Below, piece by piece: positions 8,402-17,052 of a DNA stretch of 64,000 nt. A model generated the notes under the pieces. It saw only the letters and a list, made by a program, of their open reading frames with translations, was not told the DNA's origin and did not search any database. A program made the position numbers and the translations under genes. Numbering within the stretch: the stretch's first letter is position 1; each line of letters begins with the position of its first letter. Origin of the DNA: Bordetella genomosp. 8 (lineage in GTDB: Bacteria; Pseudomonadota; Gammaproteobacteria; Burkholderiales; Burkholderiaceae_B); contig NZ_CP021108.1 in assembly GCF_002119685.1 (NCBI RefSeq), forward strand, positions 3,534,001 through 3,598,000, in the 5' to 3' direction.

Positions 8402-9652
8402 TCACACGCTCTGTTCGACGCCGCGTCGCAGGATACGCGCCGGCCGGTGCGCGCCGTGGCTGTAGCACAGCTCCGCCAGCTCCGGCACCCGCCAGAACAC
8501 CAGGTCGGCCCACTTGCCCGGCGTCACGGTGCCGATCTCGTCCTGCAGGCCGAGCGCGCGCGCCGCGGCCTGGGTAACGCCCCGCAGCGCCTCCGCCGGC
8601 GTCAGGCGAAACAGCGTGCACGCCATGTTGAGCATCAGCAGCAAGGACGAGAACGGCGACGTGCCGGGATTGCAGTCGGTCGCCACCGCCATGGGCACCT
8701 GGTGCCGGCGCAGCAGATCGATGGGCGGCACCTTCGTATCGCGCAGGAAATAGAACGCGCCGGGCAATAGCACCGCGACCGTCCCCGCCGCCGCCATGGC
8801 GCGCGCGCCGGCTTCGTCCAGATGCTCCAGATGATCCGCCGACAAGGCGCGATAACGCGCGCCCAGCGCGGCCGCGCCGCACAGGTTCAGCTGTTCGGCA
8901 TGCACCTTCACCGGCAGGCCCAGCGATGCCGCCGTGCGGTAGACGCGCTCCGTCTGCGCGGCATCGAAGCCTATGCTTTCGTGGAACACGTCCACGGCGT
9001 CCGCCAGCCCGAGGCGCGCGGCCTCCGGCAGCACGTCGGTGCAGACGAAGTCGATGTAGTCGTCGGCACGGCCGGCATATTCGGGCGGCAGCGCATGCGC
9101 GCCCAGGAAAGTCGTGCGTATCGTCACCGGCAGGCTCGCGCCGAGGGCACGGGCCGCGCGCAGCATGGCCAGTTCGGTGTCGCGGTCCAGGCCGTAGCCG
9201 GACTTGATCTCCACGGTGGTCACGCCCTCGCGCAACAAGGCGCGCAGGCGCGGCAAGGCTTGCGCGATCAGGCCGTCCTCTCCCGCCTGCCGCGTGGCGC
9301 GCACGGTGGAAACGATGCCCCCGCCGGCACGCGCGATATCTTCATAGGAGGCGCCATTCAAGCGCATCTCGAATTCGCTGGCGCGCGATCCCGCATAGAT
9401 CAGGTGCGTATGGCAATCGATCAGGCCGGGCATGACCCAGGCGCCCTCGGCATCGATCAGGCGGCCCGGATGGCCCGCGGGATCCGTCCACGCGCCGGCG
9501 GGCGCATCCGCTGCCGGGCCTATCCAAGCGATACGCCCGCCCTGGATGGCGATCGCATCGGCGTCGTCGCGTATGCCGTACGGGCCCGCGTCACGGAAGG
9601 TGGCGATACGTGCATTGACGATCAGGGCGTCCTGGCTCTGTTCTATGGTCAT
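8402..9652 (-). CDS. hutI: Imidazolonepropionase
   Basis: Amidohydrolase that opens 4-imidazolone-5-propanoate to N-formimino-L-glutamate, the third step of histidine degradation. The 416-residue protein has the metal site [12 protein letters not shown] (HxH), the HutI hallmark [21 protein letters not shown], the barrel His in KVHAEQLN and [10 protein letters not shown], and the late Asp in [13 protein letters not shown]. Start ATG 9652 (MTIEQSQ) is preferred over 9721 because the extra residues are absent from the family and a GGAAGA site lies upstream. It is divergent from hutC, with a HutC-like palindrome between the two, so it should be induced by urocanate. Confidence 0.95.
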   Translation of the reverse strand: MTIEQSQDALIVNARIATFRDAGPYGIRDDADAIAIQGGRIAWIGPAADAPAGAWTDPAGHPGRLIDAEGAWVMPGLIDCHTHLIYAGSRASEFEMRLNGASYEDIARAGGGIVSTVRATRQAGEDGLIAQALPRLRALLREGVTTVEIKSGYGLDRDTELAMLRAARALGASLPVTIRTTFLGAHALPPEYAGRADDYIDFVCTDVLPEAARLGLADAVDVFHESIGFDAAQTERVYRTAASLGLPVKVHAEQLNLCGAAALGARYRALSADHLEHLDEAGARAMAAAGTVAVLLPGAFYFLRDTKVPPIDLLRRHQVPMAVATDCNPGTSPFSSLLLMLNMACTLFRLTPAEALRGVTQAAARALGLQDEIGTVTPGKWADLVFWRVPELAELCYSHGAHRPARILRRGVEQSV

Positions 9653-9742
9653 GGGGTCGTCTTCCAGCGCATGGGGCTTTATCGCGCATCGACGCGATTC
9701 CGCCATCCTCGGGTTTTCCATAGCCGGATGGTACTTGCCTAT

Positions 9743-9758
9743 ACTTGTATATTCAAGT
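9743..9758. promoter_or_regulatory. Putative HutC operator (urocanate-responsive)
   Basis: ACTTGTATATTCAAGT is an inverted repeat (ACTTG-N6-CAAGT) in the hutI/hutC divergent gap. It closely resembles the CTTGTAT..ACAAG sites described for HutC in pseudomonads. It lies 14 bp upstream of the hutC ATG, where a bound repressor would block both genes. An additional half-like ACTTG lies at about 9733. Confidence 0.7.
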
Positions 9759-9771
9759 TAGAGTTTTGCCC

Positions 9772-10533
9772 ATGCCTGCCACCAGCCTCCCGCTCCCTCC
9801 CTACGCCCGCATCAAGCAGCACATCGTCGAGCAGATCGAAGCCGGCGAGTGGGCGGTGAACGACCAGGTCCCCTCGGAAAACCAGCTGGCGGCGCAGTTC
9901 GAGGTTTCCCGCATGACGGCGCGCCGCGCCATCCTGGAGCTGACCCAGGAAGGCATGCTGGTCCGCAGCCAGGGCCTGGGCACCTTCGTGGCGGAACAGA
10001 AACCCGCCCTGCCCGTGCTGGAAGTCCGCAACATCGCCGAGGAAATCGCCCAGCGCGGCCACCGTTATTCCAACCGCGTGCTGCAGCTGGAGCGCGTCAC
10101 CGCGCCGGAAGCCATCGCCACCGCGCTGGACCTGTCCATCGACAAATCCGTCTACCACTCGCTGATCCTGCACCTGGACAACGAAGTGCCGGTGCAGCTG
10201 GAAGACCGCTACGTCAACCCGCGCGTCGCCCCCGACTACATCCAGCAGGACTTCAGCCGCGAAACGCCCAATGCCTACCTGAGCCGCGTCGCGCCGCTGA
10301 CCGCCGTCGAACACACCATCGAGGCCATTCTTCCCGATACCCGCGTCGCGGGCTGGCTGGGACTGAAAGGCCCGCAAGCCTGCCTGCAGGTGCTGCGCCG
10401 CACCTGGTCCGGCGAGCACGTCGTCACCTACGCCCGCCTTATCCATCCCGGCGACCGCTACCGCCTGACCGGCCATGCCGTCATGCCCACGCGCCCCGCC
10501 CCCGCCAAGATTTCCGGAGATCAACAGCCATGA
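9772..10533 (+). CDS. hutC: Histidine utilization repressor, GntR family
   Basis: 253-residue GntR/HutC-type regulator. N-terminal winged helix (about residues 10-70): [39 protein letters not shown], and the wing [11 protein letters not shown]-terminal UTRA effector domain with LEDRYVNP and IEAILPD, which in characterised HutC binds urocanate. Start ATG 9772 ([15 protein letters not shown]) is taken; the 9745 start would overlap the operator. The stop overlaps the hutU start (ATGA at 10530), so the repressor and urocanase are translationally coupled. It is expected to control hutI as well, through the palindrome at 9743-9758. Confidence 0.94.
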   Translation: MPATSLPLPPYARIKQHIVEQIEAGEWAVNDQVPSENQLAAQFEVSRMTARRAILELTQEGMLVRSQGLGTFVAEQKPALPVLEVRNIAEEIAQRGHRYSNRVLQLERVTAPEAIATALDLSIDKSVYHSLILHLDNEVPVQLEDRYVNPRVAPDYIQQDFSRETPNAYLSRVAPLTAVEHTIEAILPDTRVAGWLGLKGPQACLQVLRRTWSGEHVVTYARLIHPGDRYRLTGHAVMPTRPAPAKISGDQQP

Positions 10534-12212
10534 CCGCTACGCAAAACTCCCGCATCGATCCGTCGCGCAAGATCCGCGCGCCGCGCGGCAATACCCTGAG
10601 CTGCAAGAACTGGCTGATCGAGGCCGCCTATCGCATGATCCAGAACAACCTGGACGCGGAAGTGGCCGAGCACCCGGATCAACTGGTGGTGTACGGCGGC
10701 ATCGGCCGCGCCGCGCGCGACTGGCCGTCCTTCGACAAGATCCTGGAAGTGCTGCGCCGCCTGCAGCCCGACGAAACGCTGCTGATCCAATCCGGCAAGC
10801 CGGTCGGCGTGTTCAAGACCCATGAAGACGCGCCGCGCGTGCTGCTGGCCAACTCCAACCTGGTGCCGCACTGGGCCACCTGGGAACACTTCCACGAACT
10901 GGACCGCAAGGGCCTGATGATGTATGGCCAGATGACGGCCGGCAGCTGGATCTACATCGGCTCCCAGGGCATTGTGCAAGGCACCTACGAAACCTTCTAT
11001 TCCGTGGCCAATCGCCATTTCGGCGGCGATCCCAAGGGCCGCTGGATCCTGACGGCCGGCCTGGGCGGCATGGGCGGCGCGCAGCCGCTGGCCGCCACCA
11101 TGGCCGGCTTCAGCATGATCGCCGTGGAGTGCGACGAGTCGCGCATCGACTTCCGCCTGCGCACCCGCTATATCGATGTGAAAGCCAGAACCCTGGACGA
11201 AGCGCTGGGCCTGCTGGAGCAGGCCAAGGCCCAGGGCAAGGCCGTGTCCATCGGCCTGTTGGGCAATGCGGCCGACGTGCTGGCGGAAATGGTCCAACGC
11301 GGCATCACGCCGGATTGCGTGACCGACCAGACCTCCGCCCACGATCCCTTGAACGGCTACCTGCCTCAGGGCTGGACGATGGAAGAATGGAAGGCCCGCC
11401 GCAACACCGAGCCGGATGCCGTGGTGCGCGCCGCCAAGCAATCCATGGCCGGCCATGTGCGCGCCATGCTGACGCTGCAGGAACGCGGGGCAGCGACGCT
11501 GGACTACGGCAACAACATCCGCCAGATGGCGCTGGAAATGGGCGTGGAGAACGCCTTCGATTTCCCCGGTTTCGTGCCGGCCTATATACGCCCGCTGTTC
11601 TGCGAAGGCATCGGCCCGTTCCGCTGGGCCGCGCTGTCGGGTGATCCGGAGGACATCTACAAGACCGACGCCAAGGTCAAGGAACTGATCCCGCACGACA
11701 AGCATCTGCACAACTGGCTGGACATGGCGCGCGAACGCATCGCCTTCCAGGGCCTGCCGGCGCGCATCTGCTGGGTGGGGGTGCGCGATCGCGCGCGGCT
11801 GGGGCTGGCCTTCAATGAAATGGTCCGCACCGGTGAACTGAGCGCGCCCGTCGTCATCGGCCGCGATCACCTGGATTCCGGCTCGGTGGCCAGCCCGAAC
11901 CGTGAAACCGAATCCATGCGGGATGGCTCGGACGCGGTGTCCGATTGGCCCTTGCTGAATGCCTTGCTGAACACCGCGGGTGGCGCGACGTGGGTCTCGC
12001 TGCATCACGGCGGCGGCGTCGGCATGGGGTTCTCGCAGCACGCCGGCGTGGTCATCGTGTGCGATGGCACCGAAGCGGCGGATCGCCGCATCGCGCGTGT
12101 GCTGCATAACGACCCGGCCACGGGCGTCATGCGCCACGCGGACGCCGGCTACGAAGAAGCCATCGCCTGCGCGCGCGACGCCGGGCTGGACCTGCCCATG
12201 CTGGATCGTTAA
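10530..12212 (+). CDS. hutU: Urocanate hydratase
   Basis: NAD-dependent urocanase, converting urocanate to imidazolonepropionate. 560 residues, full family length. Features: NAD loop [52 protein letters not shown], active-site Cys414 in [10 protein letters not shown], and the C-terminal [18 protein letters not shown]. The ATG at 10530 overlaps the hutC stop and has CCGGAGA upstream. The frame is open further 5' inside hutC but that extension is only hutC in another frame. It is followed by a GC hairpin and then a Bug-protein gene. Histidine ammonia-lyase, the usual preceding enzyme, is not in the window. Confidence 0.96.
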   Translation: MTATQNSRIDPSRKIRAPRGNTLSCKNWLIEAAYRMIQNNLDAEVAEHPDQLVVYGGIGRAARDWPSFDKILEVLRRLQPDETLLIQSGKPVGVFKTHEDAPRVLLANSNLVPHWATWEHFHELDRKGLMMYGQMTAGSWIYIGSQGIVQGTYETFYSVANRHFGGDPKGRWILTAGLGGMGGAQPLAATMAGFSMIAVECDESRIDFRLRTRYIDVKARTLDEALGLLEQAKAQGKAVSIGLLGNAADVLAEMVQRGITPDCVTDQTSAHDPLNGYLPQGWTMEEWKARRNTEPDAVVRAAKQSMAGHVRAMLTLQERGAATLDYGNNIRQMALEMGVENAFDFPGFVPAYIRPLFCEGIGPFRWAALSGDPEDIYKTDAKVKELIPHDKHLHNWLDMARERIAFQGLPARICWVGVRDRARLGLAFNEMVRTGELSAPVVIGRDHLDSGSVASPNRETESMRDGSDAVSDWPLLNALLNTAGGATWVSLHHGGGVGMGFSQHAGVVIVCDGTEAADRRIARVLHNDPATGVMRHADAGYEEAIACARDAGLDLPMLDR

Positions 12213-12216
12213 TCAG

Positions 12217-12232
12217 GCCGGCCACGGCCGGC
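12217..12232 (+). terminator. GC hairpin after hutU (attenuator or terminator candidate)
   Basis: GCCGGC-CACG-GCCGGC forms a perfect 6-bp stem five bases after the hutU stop and about 40 bp before the Bug gene. There is no T-run, so it may be an mRNA-processing or partial-termination element rather than a full terminator. Confidence 0.35.
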
Positions 12233-12269
12233 ATCAAGCAGCAGTAGACACACACACAAGGGGAATACC

Positions 12270-13259
12270 ATGAAACTGTCTCTGAACCTGCGCCTGGCGG
12301 CCTTTGCCGCCGGCGCCCTCATCGCGGCATCCGCCGCGTCCGTGCACGCGGCGGATGCCTATCCTTCCAAGCCCGTGACCATCATCGTGCCCTTCGGCGC
12401 GGGCGGGGTCGCCGACGCCATTCCGCGCATCGTCGGGCAGAAGCTCAACGAAATGTGGGGCGTGCCGGTCATCATCGAAAACCGCCCCGGCGCCTCCGGC
12501 AACCTCGGCATGGGCCAGGTTGCCCGCGCCGCCGCCGACGGCTACACGCTGGGCCTGGCGCCGGCCGGCAACCTGACGGTCAACCCGCTGCTCTACACCA
12601 ACCTGAATTTCGACACGGCCCACGCCTTCGCACCCATCACGCTGCTGGCGACGTCCCCCAACATCCTGGTGGTGAACCCTGCCCTGCCGACCAAGGACTT
12701 CAAGTCCTTCATCGAATACGCCAAGAGCAAGCCGGGCAAGCTGAACTTCGCCTCGCCCGGCGCCGGCAGCGGCGCGCATTTGGCAGGCGAGCTGCTGAAC
12801 CAGTCCGCCGGCATCAATACCATGCATATCCCGTACAACGGCATGGCGCCCGCCGTCACCGACGTGGTCGCGGGCAACGTGGACATGATGTTCGCGGGCG
12901 TTTCCAGCGTGTTGCCCTTCATCCGCAGCGGCAAGCTGCGCGCGCTGGCCGTCGCCGGACCGCATCGGCTGCCGCAGTTGCCGGACGTCCCCACTGTCGC
13001 GGAAAGCGGCTACCCGGGCTTCGACGTGACGTCGTGGTACGGCCTGGTCGCCCCCGCCAAGACCCCGCCCGCCGTCCTGGCCAAGCTGGCGCAGGACGTC
13101 GCGACCGTTCTGAAGGATCCCGCCGTGCGGCAGAAGTTCGAAGACCAGGGCGTGGAGCCCTCCAGCATTACATCGCAAGCCTTCGCCGCCATGATCCAGG
13201 ACGAGTCCCGCAAGTGGGCGGACATCGTCAAGACGGCGGGCATCAAGCCTATCCAGTAA
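12270..13259 (+). CDS. Bug-family periplasmic binding protein in the hut locus
   Basis: 329-residue secreted Bug/TctC-type protein. Signal peptide cleaved near VHA-AD; then AYPSKPVTIIVPFGAGG, IIENRPGASGNLG, AADGYTLGLAP, HIPYNGM, DVPTVAESGYPGFD and C-terminal KTAGIKPIQ. A good ribosome site (AAGGGGAA) precedes ATG 12270. Placed 57 bp after hutU and 13 bp before an ornithine cyclodeaminase homologue, it is probably co-transcribed with hutCU. This makes an imidazole or amino-acid-derived carboxylate (for example urocanate) a reasonable but unproven ligand. No membrane partner genes are present. Confidence 0.9.
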   Translation: MKLSLNLRLAAFAAGALIAASAASVHAADAYPSKPVTIIVPFGAGGVADAIPRIVGQKLNEMWGVPVIIENRPGASGNLGMGQVARAAADGYTLGLAPAGNLTVNPLLYTNLNFDTAHAFAPITLLATSPNILVVNPALPTKDFKSFIEYAKSKPGKLNFASPGAGSGAHLAGELLNQSAGINTMHIPYNGMAPAVTDVVAGNVDMMFAGVSSVLPFIRSGKLRALAVAGPHRLPQLPDVPTVAESGYPGFDVTSWYGLVAPAKTPPAVLAKLAQDVATVLKDPAVRQKFEDQGVEPSSITSQAFAAMIQDESRKWADIVKTAGIKPIQ

Positions 13260-13272
13260 GTCCGGAGACATC

Positions 13273-14277
13273 ATGCAGTCCATCGACATTACCTACCTGA
13301 ACGGGCCCGACGTCAAAGCCCTGAACATCACCGATGCCGAAATCCTGGCCGCGGTGGAAGGCGCCCTGCGCGCGCAGGGCCTGGGCAAGACCGTGATCGA
13401 GCCGCGCGTGCACCTGGTGCCGGAATCCTCGGACAAGGGCCACTTCAACGTGCTGCGCGGCTACATCGAGCCGCTGCACGTGGCCGGCGTCAAGGTGGTC
13501 AGCGATTTCGTCGACAACTACAAGGTCGACCTGCCATCCGAAATGGCCTTGTTGAACCTGTTCGATCCGGTCACCGGCAAGCCGTTGGCCATCGTCGATG
13601 CGACTGCGATCACCGACATGCGCACCGGCGCGGTCACCGCGCTGGGCGCCAAGCACCTGGCGCGGCGCGACAGCAAGATACTGGGCCACATCGGGGCGCG
13701 CGGCACCTCGTACTGGAACGTGCGCCTGCTGGACAGCATCTTCAATTTCGACGAGATCCGCGTGCACTCGCGCCGTCCCGAAAGCCGCCAGGCCTTCGGC
13801 GATCGCCTGTCGCGCGACCTGGGCAAGCCGGTCAAGGTGGTGGAAGATTGGGAATCCTGCGTGCGCGACGCCGACATCGTCGTCGAAGCCTCGCGCCTGC
13901 CCAAGCCCACGCCGCTGCTCAAGACGGAATGGATCAAGCCGGGCGCGCTGGTCATGCCCTACGGCACCATGAGCGCGGTCGAACTTTCGCTGACGGACAT
14001 CATGTCCAAGGTGGTGGTCGACGATTGGGGCCAGTGCCGCAAGGGCCTGCCCTTCGGTTCGCTGCGCGCCCATGTGGACAGCGATCGCATCACCCAGGAA
14101 AACCTGCACGCCGAGATCGGCCAGATCGTGGCCGGCCTGAAGCCGGGACGCGAGAACGATCAGGAGACCATCCTGTTCTGGCATCGCGGCCTGTCGACGA
14201 CGGACATCGCGCTGGGGCAGGCGATGCTGGACAAGGCCAAGCGACTCGGTATCGGGCAGACCTTGAAGTACGCCTGA
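13273..14277 (+). CDS. Ornithine cyclodeaminase/mu-crystallin family protein
   Basis: 334-residue member of the OCD/mu-crystallin dehydrogenase family, which uses NAD(P) for ornithine or imine chemistry. Visible family features: PRVHLVPES near residue 45, the substrate lysine region GVKVVSDF, ATAITDMRTGAVTALGAKHLAR, the nucleotide fold beginning LGHIGARGTSYWNV at about residue 137, and DIVVEASR. The dinucleotide loop reads GARGTS instead of the usual GAGxQA, so the second glycine is Arg. Strong ribosome site (CCGGAGACATC). It follows the Bug gene by 13 bp and precedes the PhnD-like gene by 22 bp, so all three are likely one transcript with hutCU. Reaction not assignable. Confidence 0.85.
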   Translation: MQSIDITYLNGPDVKALNITDAEILAAVEGALRAQGLGKTVIEPRVHLVPESSDKGHFNVLRGYIEPLHVAGVKVVSDFVDNYKVDLPSEMALLNLFDPVTGKPLAIVDATAITDMRTGAVTALGAKHLARRDSKILGHIGARGTSYWNVRLLDSIFNFDEIRVHSRRPESRQAFGDRLSRDLGKPVKVVEDWESCVRDADIVVEASRLPKPTPLLKTEWIKPGALVMPYGTMSAVELSLTDIMSKVVVDDWGQCRKGLPFGSLRAHVDSDRITQENLHAEIGQIVAGLKPGRENDQETILFWHRGLSTTDIALGQAMLDKAKRLGIGQTLKYA

Positions 14278-14299
14278 TCGAACACACCGGGAGCCCCCC

Positions 14300-15121
14300 A
14301 TGACCGCTACGCCTTTGATCGCATCGACCCGCATGTACGACGTCGCGCCGTCCGCCAAGACGGCGTGGCATGCGCTGCTGGCCGAGGCACATCGGCGGGC
14401 GGGCCTGCACGTGACCTTTGTCGAACACGGTTGGCCGACGCCCATCGGTGAACTCTGGGCGCGGCCGGGCCTGTGCGGCGCCTTCATGTGCGGCTGGCCG
14501 TTCGCGCAAGCGTTGCGCGGCGGCAAGGCTTATACGGCGGTGGCCGCCGTCGTGCCGGATTTGCCCGGATACGAAGACCAGGCGCGTTATCGCAGCGCCT
14601 TCCTGGTGCGGGACGATGCGCCCTGGCAGCGGCTGGAGGATACGTTCGGAAGCCGCTACGGGTGGATGGTGCGCGACTCCCAGTCCGGCTGGAACGCGCC
14701 CCGGCGCCTGCTCGCCCGCCATGCGGCGGCGCACGGGGGCTCCCTATTCCAGGAAGTCAAAGGTCCTTATGGCAACCCACGTGGCCTGCTGCGCGCCTTG
14801 CGCGATGGCGAAATCGACCTGACGGCCGTGGACGGGTGGTATCTGGACCTGCTGCGGGTGCATGACGCAGACGCGCTACAGGGCCTGCGCGCGATCGGAT
14901 ATACGGATTGGACGCCGAATCCCTTGCTCGTCAGCGGACAGGATGTCGACCCCGCGACGTCCGAGCGCCTGACAGCCGCGCTGCTCGGCATGCACGCCGA
15001 CGCCGGCACCAGGGAATTGCTGCGCGCGGCGCACGTCGCGCGCTTCACGGCCGCGGACCCGCGTGCCTACGACGTACTGCTCGACCACGATAGCGACCGC
15101 AGCTATCCGGAGATCCGCTAG
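14300..15121 (+). CDS. PhnD/SsuA-type substrate-binding-like protein without signal peptide
   Basis: 273-residue protein with the periplasmic-binding-protein type 2 layout of phosphate/phosphonate (PhnD) binding proteins: IASTRMYDVAP at the start, CGAFMCGWPFAQAL (ligand-loop region), YRSAFLVRDDAPW, FGSRYGWMVRDSQSGWNAPRRLL, and a late LLGMHADAGTRELLRAAHVARFT segment. No N-terminal signal sequence is visible at ATG 14300, which has a GGGAG site; the protein would therefore be cytoplasmic unless the start is wrong. No ABC permease or ATPase follows. It ends the hutCU-Bug-OCD run. Function is unknown; a cytoplasmic ligand sensor is one possibility. Confidence 0.75.
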   Translation: MTATPLIASTRMYDVAPSAKTAWHALLAEAHRRAGLHVTFVEHGWPTPIGELWARPGLCGAFMCGWPFAQALRGGKAYTAVAAVVPDLPGYEDQARYRSAFLVRDDAPWQRLEDTFGSRYGWMVRDSQSGWNAPRRLLARHAAAHGGSLFQEVKGPYGNPRGLLRALRDGEIDLTAVDGWYLDLLRVHDADALQGLRAIGYTDWTPNPLLVSGQDVDPATSERLTAALLGMHADAGTRELLRAAHVARFTAADPRAYDVLLDHDSDRSYPEIR

Positions 15122-15212
15122 GTCACGTCCGCGATTCGGGAATTGGATAGCGGCGGATGGAGGTGCCTCCAACCGCCGCCAGTTCGACGCTGTTCCGCGC
15201 CGTGCAGACTGC

Positions 15213-15290
15213 TTAAATGACGTGGAACAGCCAAAGCAGAATGATGACCGGGATGGGGATCCCCAACAGCCAGAGCAGAATGCCTCGCAT
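15213..15290 (-). CDS. 25-residue hydrophobic membrane peptide
   Basis: Small gene read on the minus strand: ATG at 15290, TAA at 15213-15215. The product begins MRGILLWLLGIPIPV and ends LLWLFHVI, which is one transmembrane helix with a central Pro-Ile-Pro kink and a single Arg near the start (cytoplasmic by the positive-inside rule). A near-perfect ribosome site, AAAGGAGAGCGCC, lies just before the ATG. That site and the compact, wholly hydrophobic product are why I accept it. It stands alone between the PhnD-like gene and an SDR gene on the other strand. Function unknown; similar tiny hydrophobic proteins occur in other proteobacteria. Confidence 0.72.
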   Translation of the reverse strand: MRGILLWLLGIPIPVIILLWLFHVI

Positions 15291-15468
15291 GGCGCTCTCC
15301 TTTCTCGGTTGCCCGCTACGTATGGCAGGCTTCGGGTCACGGTGGAGCAAGGGCCGTGCCCGGCAGTGAATTGCTTACTTCGAGTCAATAATCCATTGAC
15401 ATCCAGGCCGTGTACGCACGACGCTCCGAGTGCTCCAATGACAACGGACACAACACAAGGAGCTTTCA
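15291..15468. other. Divergent spacer between small peptide gene and SDR gene
   Basis: 178 bp that must contain promoters for both divergent genes. The SDR ribosome site AAGGAG is at its right end. No operator-like palindrome was identified. Confidence 0.4.
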
Positions 15469-16158
15469 ATGGCCGATCAGAAAACCGTACTTATTCTGGG
15501 CGCGTCACGCGGCCTGGGCCTGGCGCTGGCCGAGGAATACTGCGGCAAGGGCTGGCACGTCATCGCCACCACGCGCAGCCAGTCTCCGCAACTTGAAGCC
15601 CTGCGCGAACGTAGCGTCTGTGAGCTGGAAATCCAGTCCGTCGACATCACCGACCTGGCGTCGGTACGTGAACTGCACGCTCGCCTGCAAGGCCGCACGC
15701 TGGACACCCTTTTCGTCAATGCGGGAATCTGCAAGGCGAACGAGCTGACCCCGCTGCAAGTCGACGAACAGGATTTCATCGACATGATGCTGACCAACGC
15801 GCTCAGCCCCATGCGGGTCATCGAAGTCTTCCAGGACATGGTTGCGCGCGATGGCGTCATCGCGGTCATGTCCTCGGAGCTGGGCAGCATCACCAACAAC
15901 GAAGGCTTCTGGGAGCTGTACAGTTCTAGCAAGGCCGCGTTGAACATGTTGATGAAGGCCTACGCGTCGCGCCATGCCGGCGGCACGCAAGCCCTGCTAC
16001 TGGTCGCGCCCGGATGGGTGCGTACCGAGATGGGCGGCAGCAACGCCGCCCTGGACGTCTCGGAAAGCATCCCGCTGGTGGTCGACACGGTAGAGCACCA
16101 TGCCGGCCGGCCAGGACTGCGCTACATCGACCGGCACGGCAAGACGCTGCCCTGGTAG
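15469..16158 (+). CDS. Short-chain dehydrogenase/reductase (SDR)
   Basis: 229-residue classical SDR. NAD(P)-binding loop GASRGLGLAL at residues 11-20, VDIT for the adenine pocket, NAG at about 84-86, Ser at MSSELGS, and active-site Tyr151/Lys155 in YSSSKAAL. The short C-terminus (GLRYIDRHGKTLPW) lacks the long substrate loop of many SDRs, resembling the small SDRs related to carbonyl/sniffer-type reductases. AAGGAG precedes ATG 15469. Monocistronic; it ends 12 bp from the convergent deacetylase operon. Substrate cannot be inferred. Confidence 0.88.
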   Translation: MADQKTVLILGASRGLGLALAEEYCGKGWHVIATTRSQSPQLEALRERSVCELEIQSVDITDLASVRELHARLQGRTLDTLFVNAGICKANELTPLQVDEQDFIDMMLTNALSPMRVIEVFQDMVARDGVIAVMSSELGSITNNEGFWELYSSSKAALNMLMKAYASRHAGGTQALLLVAPGWVRTEMGGSNAALDVSESIPLVVDTVEHHAGRPGLRYIDRHGKTLPW

Positions 16159-16170
16159 CGCCAGCGACGA

Positions 16171-17052
16171 CTACAGCGGCCGGATCGCCAGATCCCCACG
16201 GTACACCGTGTTCGCCAGCGTCTCGGCGTGCGCGCGATGGGGATCCGGCTCCGGCGCCAGGTTCAGTGACAGCGTATGTTCGGCCAGTTGCTGGCAGGTC
16301 ATGAAGCGCACGTCGCCCAGCTGCTTGATCTCGGTCAGCAAGGTATCCAGCACCGCGATACGCGCCGCCCGCGTCGAACCGAAATCCCCGCGCAGGTTCA
16401 AGGTGAGCGGAATCAGCGTACCTTCCGCATGCATCGCCGCGATCTCATCGCGCCAGATCGTCTGCAGACGCGCATGCGTATGGCGCGCCGAATACACCGG
16501 CGCATCGTCCAGCGCGAATGTCGATGGCAGCTCCACCACCTTCTTGTCGCCCGACAGGCCGAACACGTAGGGATAATCGGCGTCCTGGAAACTGGCGTCG
16601 TAGATAAAGCCCAGATCGGCCAGGTGATCCAGCGTCCTGGACGACAACTCGCCGCCCGGCGCGCGGAAGCCCTGCGGCGCCACGCCGGCAACGTCCGCCA
16701 GGATGTCGCGCGACGCCTTCAACACCTGCGTTTCCTTGTCGCCCAGCGTCGCGAAGTTCTCCAGATCCACGCCACGCGCCGCGATCTCATGGCCGTTGGC
16801 GACCAGCTCGCGGATCAGCTCGGGATGCCGGCGGGCATCCGTGCCCGGCACGAAGAAAGTCGCCGGCACGTCGTGTTTCTTAAGCAATTCCACCAGCCGC
16901 GGAAAGCCCGCGCGCACCGCATAGCGGCCATAGGAATAGCGGCCGAACATGCGTTCGGTGGGGACTTCCTTCAGATCGAAGGACTCGGCGTCGAAGTTCA
17001 CGGTCAGCAGAACGACCGCGCGGGCGCCATGGGGCCATGTATACGTGCTCAT
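16171..17052 (-). CDS. Polysaccharide-deacetylase-fold protein with lost catalytic residues
   Basis: 293-residue NodB-fold protein, paralogous to its upstream neighbour over its whole length (TVNFDAES, FFVPGTDARRHPELI, NGHEIAARGVD, GFRAPGGE, FIYDASFQDADYPY). The family's key residues are replaced: the catalytic-base Asp is Asn19 (NFD), the metal HxxxH is Arg93 and Leu97 (ARGVDLEN), and the late catalytic His is Asn218 (TLNLRGDFG). The intact partner has Asp19, His91, His95 and His221. It is thus probably not a metal-dependent deacetylase itself. Its start overlaps the partner's stop by 4 bp, suggesting a complex. It is the last gene of the LysR-linked operon. Confidence 0.85.
   Translation of the reverse strand: MSTYTWPHGARAVVLLTVNFDAESFDLKEVPTERMFGRYSYGRYAVRAGFPRLVELLKKHDVPATFFVPGTDARRHPELIRELVANGHEIAARGVDLENFATLGDKETQVLKASRDILADVAGVAPQGFRAPGGELSSRTLDHLADLGFIYDASFQDADYPYVFGLSGDKKVVELPSTFALDDAPVYSARHTHARLQTIWRDEIAAMHAEGTLIPLTLNLRGDFGSTRAARIAVLDTLLTEIKQLGDVRFMTCQQLAEHTLSLNLAPEPDPHRAHAETLANTVYRGDLAIRPL

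Noticed and set aside
9849..10529. In-frame upstream extension of hutU
   Set aside because: The extension lies entirely inside hutC in another frame and has no homology; the ATGA junction at 10530 with CCGGAGA is the credible start.
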